This document shows, in pieces, positions 5,413 to 9,567 of a stretch of DNA of 9,567 nt (its first letter is position 1; every line of letters begins with the position of its first letter). This DNA is from Anaerolineales bacterium (lineage in GTDB: Bacteria > Chloroflexota > Anaerolineae > Anaerolineales > Villigracilaceae). The notes beneath the pieces were generated by a model. The model was not told where the DNA came from. It worked only from the letters and a program-made list of their open reading frames with translations, and did not search any database. Made by a program: the position numbers and the translations under genes. Location of the stretch: the NCBI GenBank assembly GCA_016789205.1, contig JAEURF010000045.1, forward strand, positions 1 to 9,567, read 5' to 3'.

Positions 5413-6432
5413 TTATTTGGAAGTGTTTGCTTCTTCAATTGCTTCTTCAATAATAGATGACATTGTTCGAAGATAACGCTCATAGGTAAATTCCATAACG
5501 GTTTCCTGAGCGAGTTGCATCATTTTCTTCACTGCGTCTTGATGAGCAGGGTCATATACCCATTCAATAGTTTTGCTATAACCTTCGGGGGTGCCATCTG
5601 TAATGATTCCATTGACATGGTTTTGAATATAATCGGTTACCCCAAGAACCTTGTTTCCATTTACGATGCTAATTTTTCCCATACGCATGGCGTTCAGATA
5701 TGTTTGTTGACCTGCCGAGCGTGTTTGAGGGACAAGCGGTGTTATCACCATATCGGCTTCACGCATTAATCGAATGAATTCAGTGTGGGGAACTTGAACT
5801 ACATTTACATTCGTCGGAATGTCACTCCGTCCATTTAATACACGTGTAGCAATCACAAATTGACGATGTGGCAATTGGCGAGCAGTTTCCAATAATGAGT
5901 CATAATCTCGTGCTGAGTTTCCTCCAGCAAAAATATATCCATTCGAATTAATTGGACCCGCATTAATTTCTGCATCTGTAAAAGTAAAATTATAAATACA
6001 AACACGTACCTTTTTTGGTGAAATACCCCATAATTGAGCAAAAATCTTTTCTTCGCCTAAAGAATGAACAGCATAACGCTGAATAGATGGGTCTGCTAAA
6101 TGGACCATTGTTTTCTGAAAATGATACTTTAAAAAACCACCCTTATTCCACATGTCATCTGCCATAATTATGATGGGTCTTTTTTGAAAAAAACGTATGA
6201 AAATACAAGCTAACATATCTGGGTGAAAAGGCCCACTGACGCTATCCAAAACCATCACCTCACAATGTGGCGCCCATTTCAATAATGCCCAAAACCGTCG
6301 AACAGAGGTAATAAATTCTTCTCGAAGATTACGAGAAGAAGGAAATTGTGCAAATGCACTATAAGGCAATACGCCAGATTTTAGAGGAGGTAAATCAAGG
6401 TCAACGGTAACAATGTACTTGGGGTTTTGCAT
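5413..6432 (-). CDS. GT-B fold glycosyltransferase (family 4-like)
   Basis: The protein has 339 residues and is probably cytosolic or peripheral at the membrane; it is predicted to move a sugar from a nucleotide-sugar donor. The C-terminal half has GT4-type landmarks: GYIFAGGNSARDYDSLLETA (165-184) at the start of the donor domain, VPHTEFIRLMREADMVITPL (214-233), and RSAGQQTYLNAMRMGK (238-253). In the usual GT4 E-x7-E motif the second acid lies in a 'LEAMAxGKP' context; here that position is Asn (N247), so donor binding may differ. The N-terminal half carries ADDMWNK (91-97). ATG at 6432 is preferred over the TTG five codons upstream because GGAG (plus-strand CTCC at 6442-6445) sits 9 bases before it. 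The substrate is unknown, and no polysaccharide cluster surrounds the gene. Confidence 0.78.
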   Translation of the reverse strand: MQNPKYIVTVDLDLPPLKSGVLPYSAFAQFPSSRNLREEFITSVRRFWALLKWAPHCEVMVLDSVSGPFHPDMLACIFIRFFQKRPIIIMADDMWNKGGFLKYHFQKTMVHLADPSIQRYAVHSLGEEKIFAQLWGISPKKVRVCIYNFTFTDAEINAGPINSNGYIFAGGNSARDYDSLLETARQLPHRQFVIATRVLNGRSDIPTNVNVVQVPHTEFIRLMREADMVITPLVPQTRSAGQQTYLNAMRMGKISIVNGNKVLGVTDYIQNHVNGIITDGTPEGYSKTIEWVYDPAHQDAVKKMMQLAQETVMEFTYERYLRTMSSIIEEAIEEANTSK

Positions 6433-6454
6433 ACATATTTTCTCCAATAAAAGT

Positions 6455-6483
6455 ATTTTATCGCTAAGTCTAGAATTTGTGAA
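6455..6483 (-). promoter_or_regulatory. Sigma-70-type promoter of the glycosyltransferase gene
   Basis: On the minus strand TTCACA (plus positions 6478-6483) and TAAAAT (6455-6460) are 17 bases apart. Transcription would begin near 6448, giving a leader of about 16 bases containing GGAG before the ATG at 6432. Confidence 0.5.
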
Positions 6484-6641
6484 TTTGAGAATTGTTGAGT
6501 TGGATTAGAATAGAAGAATACTGTCCACTATCAAATTTCACTTTCAAAACTGCAAGTATTAAGCTCATTTTCCCTAACCCTTTTCGGCGATTATTTACCA
6601 CTAATGATACGGGTTAACACAACAACCTAAAGGATTAAGAA
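6461..6641. other. AT-rich intergenic region between divergent glycosyltransferase and lipoprotein genes
   Basis: No gene or RNA gene is recognised here. Apart from the minus-strand promoter, weak plus-strand -10 candidates are TAGAAT (6506-6511, with TTGAGA 15 bases upstream) and TGATAC (6605-6610). Neither is convincing, so the lipoprotein promoter is not assigned. Confidence 0.5.
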
Positions 6642-6677
6642 ATGACCCATGTTCATAAAGGTAATTTTTTTTCATGA
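6642..6677 (+). CDS. Possible 11-codon leader peptide overlapping the lipoprotein start
   Basis: ATG at 6642 is preceded by AAAGGA (6629-6634) at the ideal 7-base spacing and reads MTHVHKGNFFS before TGA. The TGA (6675-6677) overlaps the lipoprotein ATG (6674) as ATGA, an arrangement typical of translational coupling. The lipoprotein's own best ribosome site, AAAGG at 6657-6661, is 12 bases from its ATG, which is rather far, so coupling would help. The peptide passes through a run of eight T. It is too short for any homology argument and may be chance. Confidence 0.3.
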   Translation: MTHVHKGNFFS

Positions 6678-7795
6678 CTATTTACTTCAAAAAACACAAA
6701 ACATTTTTCATACCGATACTATTTCTTCTTATGCTCGCAATATTAAGCGCATGTGGTGATGGTTCAAATATTTTACAAGGTGCGGCAGGAACTCCAATCC
6801 CTAATTCAAATAATACAACACAACCAAATTCTGAACTTCAAACTCCTGAAGTTCCAGTCGCCACGCCTTTCCCGCCTGCCATTGGACGTATCATCTTCGT
6901 CTCCAATCGTGATGGGCAAATGGATTTATTTATCACCAACCCGGATGGCACCCAAGTTGCAAAATTAATTAACAACATCGCAGAAGATACAACACCCCGC
7001 CTTTCACCAGATGGCACACAAGTTGCATTTGTCTCCACTGCAAATAACAACACCGATATTTACATCCTCAACCTCGCCACTGGCGCTGTTACCCAAGTGA
7101 CCAATGCGCCAGAAAAAGATTCATCACCAACTTGGTCACCAGATGGCAGACAACTAGCATTTGAATCATTCCGAGATGGCAATTTTGAAATTTATATCAC
7201 CAACATAGATGGCTCCAATCAATATCGCCTCACCAATGACCCCGCTGGAGATAGCAATCCAGTCTGGTCACCAACCTCAAACGAAATTGTATTTGTCAGC
7301 AACCGCTTCGGCAACGCAGATATTTTATTGACCAACACCTCCGGCAACATTTTCACTTTGACGACAAACCCCGCCCCAGACAACGCCCCGGCTTGGTCGC
7401 CAGATGGACGCACAATCGCCTTCCAAACATTTTCCGGCGACCTTTCGAATTTGTGTCTAATTGCGCGTGATGGATTAAATTTACGTTGTCTTACTTCCTC
7501 CCCAGCACTATACAGCCCACTCACATGGTCACCAGATGGCGCTTGGCTTGCATCTACTGGAAACACAGCCGTTCATTTATTTAACATTTTTGATGGCACT
7601 ACACAACAAATTTCTGCGCCAGGCATTGAACCACACGGCTTACCCGATTTTTCAAGCGATGGATTACGCTTAGTCTTTCAAGCTCAATACAACGGGGATA
7701 TGGAACTTTTCTCAGCACTCATTCCCACCAATGAATTTACACAAATCACAACATTTTCTGGGTACGACGGCGAAGCCATTTGGACGAATCAATAA
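6674..7795 (+). CDS. Surface lipoprotein with TolB-like (PD40/WD40-like) beta-propeller
   Basis: The 373-residue protein has a lipoprotein signal peptide: basic KKHK, a hydrophobic core (11-24), and the lipobox L24-S25-A26-C27, so it should be lipid-anchored on the outer face of the membrane. A Thr/Pro/Asn-rich tether (about 38-68) leads to a propeller made of repeated TolB-type units. SPDG motifs occur at 111-114, 155-158, 242-245 and 286-289, with degenerate copies SPTS (199-202) and SSDG (327-330). Trp residues at 154, 198, 241 and 285 precede four of these six motifs. About six blades fit the length. The repetition is also visible as reused DNA phrases such as TGGTCACCAGATGGC. It lacks the N-terminal domain of proteobacterial TolB and there is no tol-pal cluster, so it is a binding scaffold of unknown partner rather than TolB. 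No terminator separates it from the cyclase 36 bases downstream. Confidence 0.85.
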   Translation: MTIYFKKHKTFFIPILFLLMLAILSACGDGSNILQGAAGTPIPNSNNTTQPNSELQTPEVPVATPFPPAIGRIIFVSNRDGQMDLFITNPDGTQVAKLINNIAEDTTPRLSPDGTQVAFVSTANNNTDIYILNLATGAVTQVTNAPEKDSSPTWSPDGRQLAFESFRDGNFEIYITNIDGSNQYRLTNDPAGDSNPVWSPTSNEIVFVSNRFGNADILLTNTSGNIFTLTTNPAPDNAPAWSPDGRTIAFQTFSGDLSNLCLIARDGLNLRCLTSSPALYSPLTWSPDGAWLASTGNTAVHLFNIFDGTTQQISAPGIEPHGLPDFSSDGLRLVFQAQYNGDMELFSALIPTNEFTQITTFSGYDGEAIWTNQ

Positions 7796-7818
7796 ATCAT
7801 TCAAGTTTCTCTTTCATG

Positions 7819-7824
7819 TATAAT
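7819..7824 (+). promoter_or_regulatory. -10 box of the cyclase gene, leaderless configuration
   Basis: TATAAT lies 7 bases before the cyclase ATG (7832). The expected transcript start is 7831 or 7832, and there is no Shine-Dalgarno sequence in the spacer (TTGATTT). A -35 is not evident. The gene could also be read from upstream, because there is no terminator after the lipoprotein gene. Confidence 0.5.
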
Positions 7825-7831
7825 TTGATTT

Positions 7832-9376
7832 ATGCTCCCCGAATCGCCACTTACTATCATTGAAAGTCGCTTAAGATATTTACTCCCCGCAGAAATGTAT
7901 GTTGCCATGTGGGGCAATCCGTCTGTAGATATTATGCTCGAAGTGCATAAACACTTGCGTACTTTACAACGAAACGTACATGATTACACCTCAAAGCAAA
8001 TTGACATTAAAAAACTTAAACCGGGTGATGTAAAAACAGAATGGCAATACGGCACGATGATGTTCACCGATTTAGCGGGGTTCACGAAGTTAATGGAAGC
8101 CAACGCCTCAAAAGGGGAAGAAGGCGCAGAAAATCTACTTAAGCATTTAACAAAATATTTTTCCAGCATGATTTCAATCATTAGTGTTTCGGGCGGAGAA
8201 CTAGTTGAATTTACAGGTGACGCCCTTTTAGCAGTTTTTGCCAAAACAGAAAGAAATGACGATACACCACGAGCAGTGCGCGCCGCATTGCGCATGCAAA
8301 GAGCCATGAAAGAATTTGCTGAAATTGAAACACCATCGGGCGTTGTCAATTTGAAAATGCGGATTGGGATTCATAATGGCAAATTCTTAACCGCTGATAT
8401 TGGCACGCCACGCCGTATGGAACATGTGCTACTTGGTAAAGATGTACAACAAGCCAAGTTAACAGAAAGTAATGGGCGCAATGAACGGGTCAATTTATCT
8501 GAAAAGGCATATGAACAGGTCAAGCATCTTTTTCGCTTTGAAGATGGAAATGAAGGCTATCATCTAGTTATTGATGACTTGACTCACGAACAATTGGGTG
8601 AATATGAACTTACACCTTTGCGACGACGTATGGCAAGTAACATCGTGATTGAAAAAGATAAAAGTATTGTTTTACAACAAATTATTTCTTTACTAGATGA
8701 TATTGAACCCATTGCAAGTTTTATTCCTGACCCAATTCTTTCTTTATTAGTAGAAAGCGCGGCAGACCGTAGAATTCCACCTGATTTTCCAGAACCGACG
8801 ATTATGTTTATTCAATTTGTCGGTCTACCAGAATCTGCAGACCGGGCATTGCCGGGTGAAGAAAGAAAATTAGCGTTAAGTTTTTCACGCGCATTTTCAT
8901 TAATCAATGCGGCGGTAGAGGCGCGTGGCGGTGTACTAAAAAAAGTGACCTATCATCTTTCAGGTTCAGATATTGTTGTGTATTTTGGCGTGCCAAATGC
9001 ACACACGAATAATGAAATCCGTGCGGCGGCGGCGGCGATTGCAATTCGTGAAATTGTGCAAAATACCAAAGCCCCTACAATTGGAACAATCCCAACAGAG
9101 GTATATTGCCAAATTGGAATTAATGTCGGTCCGACGTTCGTGGCTGAAATTGGTGAGCCGCGTGGACGACGTGAATACAATGTTTTGGGAGATACCGTTA
9201 ACACGGCGGCACGCTTAATGAACTATGCCCAAAAGAATCAAATTATTATTTCTGAAAAAGTGAAAGATGCGATTGAATCAAAATATGAAATTGAATCTTT
9301 GGGAGAAGTTTCACTAAAGGGGAAAAAATCACCAATGGTTTTGTATGAATTGAAAGGGCAAAAGGGGAAAAAATAA
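7832..9376 (+). CDS. Tandem-domain class III adenylate cyclase with one composite active site (sAC-like)
   Basis: The 514-residue cytosolic protein is predicted to make cAMP from ATP. Domain 1 (about 70-215) has both metal-binding Asp residues, D80 (MFTDLAGFT) and D130 (FTGDALLAVF). It has E126 where substrate Lys is usual, and GKDVQQAKL (202-210) instead of the V-N-x-A-A-R motif. Domain 2 (about 320-465) is the reverse: Q328 and S379 replace the metal Asp residues, but K371, N457 and R461 (GDTVNTAARL) are kept, with N450 at the base-contact position. One working site can thus form between the two domains, as in animal enzymes. Domain 2's K-V-x5-G-x6-F-G-x-P segment (371-388) aligns without gaps with my memory of soluble adenylyl cyclase C2. 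Residues 1-69 and the linker (about 215-320) are helical and unassigned. There is no membrane span. Nucleotide specificity (ATP versus GTP) is inferred, not proven. Confidence 0.87.
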   Translation: MLPESPLTIIESRLRYLLPAEMYVAMWGNPSVDIMLEVHKHLRTLQRNVHDYTSKQIDIKKLKPGDVKTEWQYGTMMFTDLAGFTKLMEANASKGEEGAENLLKHLTKYFSSMISIISVSGGELVEFTGDALLAVFAKTERNDDTPRAVRAALRMQRAMKEFAEIETPSGVVNLKMRIGIHNGKFLTADIGTPRRMEHVLLGKDVQQAKLTESNGRNERVNLSEKAYEQVKHLFRFEDGNEGYHLVIDDLTHEQLGEYELTPLRRRMASNIVIEKDKSIVLQQIISLLDDIEPIASFIPDPILSLLVESAADRRIPPDFPEPTIMFIQFVGLPESADRALPGEERKLALSFSRAFSLINAAVEARGGVLKKVTYHLSGSDIVVYFGVPNAHTNNEIRAAAAAIAIREIVQNTKAPTIGTIPTEVYCQIGINVGPTFVAEIGEPRGRREYNVLGDTVNTAARLMNYAQKNQIIISEKVKDAIESKYEIESLGEVSLKGKKSPMVLYELKGQKGKK

Positions 9377-9388
9377 TCGAGTCTGTAG

Positions 9389-9407
9389 GTTACGTTTTTA
9401 ACGTGAC
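9389..9407. repeat. Small inverted repeat after the cyclase gene
   Basis: GTTACGT (9389-9395) pairs with ACGTGAC (9401-9407), one G-T wobble, around TTTTA. There is no T tract after it; it may assist the terminator 20 bases downstream. Confidence 0.35.
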
Positions 9408-9425
9408 GTGCTTGTATTAATTTAT

Positions 9426-9458
9426 TGAGTCACATGAAAAGTGTGACCTCATTTTTTT
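9426..9458 (+). terminator. Intrinsic terminator of the cyclase gene
   Basis: TGAGTCACA (9426-9434) pairs with TGTGACCTCA (9442-9451), with one bulged base, around TGAAAAG. Seven T follow at 9452-9458. The right arm and T tract overlap the end of the convergent gene, whose last Lys codons are the complement of the T run. Confidence 0.8.
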
Positions 9459-9567
9459 CCTTTTAATTTCGAATCCAAACTTGACCATATTCCAGAAGCC
9501 AGTGTACTGCCGGTCTTTTTGCGTAAATTGACTTTATAAATCGCTTTCTCACCTTCGCCGATGTGAG
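9449..9567 (-). CDS. Unidentified protein, C-terminal 38 codons
   Basis: On the minus strand a frame open at the right edge of the window runs to TGA (complement of 9449-9451). The visible tail reads HIGEGEKAIYKVNLRKK (first 17 residues), then a Ser/Gly segment TGSTLASGIWSSLDSK, then LKGKK. The composition is ordinary and protein-like, and the stop sits exactly at the cyclase terminator, as expected for a convergent neighbour. Other frames of this stretch either contain stops or look less natural. I do not recognise the family. The start lies beyond the window. Confidence 0.55.
   Translation of the reverse strand, partial: HIGEGEKAIYKVNLRKKTGSTLASGIWSSLDSKLKGKK

Noticed and set aside
6485..6511. 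TTGAGA-15-TAGAAT promoter for the lipoprotein gene
   Set aside because: The spacer is short and it is one of several weak matches in AT-rich DNA; no single candidate stands out.
7219..7566. 115-codon minus-strand frame over the propeller gene
   Set aside because: It is a mirror of the repeated SPDG-type codons of the real gene; no ribosome site or family resemblance.
6674..7795. Calling the propeller lipoprotein TolB of the Tol-Pal system
   Set aside because: There is no TolB N-terminal domain, it has a lipobox rather than a periplasmic-type signal, no tol-pal neighbours, and the likely host has no outer membrane.
7984..8349. 121-codon minus-strand frame over cyclase domain 1
   Set aside because: The plus frame carries conserved catalytic motifs across the whole stretch; the minus frame shows none.

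Overview
The window looks like chromosomal DNA of a Gram-positive-type (monoderm) bacterium, most likely a member of the Chloroflexota, class Anaerolineae. This is an inference from gene content: a YibE/F C-terminus, an ECF sigma / zinc-finger anti-sigma / membrane beta-helix operon, an Asp/Thr-Pro-rich lipoprotein with a TolB-like propeller, and a tandem class III cyclase. The inference also rests on moderate AT richness and on short-leader or leaderless promoters. No tRNA, rRNA, insertion sequence, phage gene or CRISPR array is visible.

Layout. Bases 3-242 hold the 3' end of a YibE/F-like membrane protein, followed by a weak terminator hairpin and a GC-rich palindrome (272-291). A tight three-gene operon (421-2583, +) follows: ECF sigma factor, membrane-bound HxxxCxxC anti-sigma factor, and a secreted-side beta-helix (bactofilin-like) domain fused to several membrane spans. 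It has an ECF-style promoter (364-390) and a strong terminator (2606-2641), and an extended -10 lies directly against that terminator. A C45-type self-processing hydrolase (2656-3765, +) converges on nadD (3802-4407, -). The gap between them is almost exactly one perfect 15-bp-stem palindrome. nadD is divergent from a cytoplasmic HAMP-remnant/GAF/coiled-coil protein (4509-5411, +), and both appear to be transcribed from -10 boxes that put the transcript start at the ATG. The GAF gene converges with only one base of gap on a GT-B glycosyltransferase (5413-6432, -). A gene-poor stretch (6448-6641) leads to a possible coupled leader peptide and a TolB-like propeller lipoprotein (6674-7795, +). 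A two-domain adenylate cyclase (7832-9376, +) follows, also with a leaderless-type promoter. The window ends in the C-terminal 38 codons of an unidentified minus-strand gene.

Functional picture. Two signalling modules stand out. One is a transmembrane stress-response unit in which the sigma factor, its membrane anti-sigma and an extracytoplasmic beta-helix membrane protein are co-translated and probably autoregulated. The other is a cyclic-nucleotide unit. The cyclase carries two catalytic-fold domains whose active-site residues are complementary: the metal-binding Asp residues are only in domain 1, and the substrate/transition-state Lys, Asn and Arg are only in domain 2. It should therefore have a single composite active site, as in animal adenylyl cyclases and especially the soluble type (sAC). 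The nearby GAF protein looks like the detached regulatory half of a GAF-cyclase protein. The cyclase's domain arrangement is the observation I would follow first.
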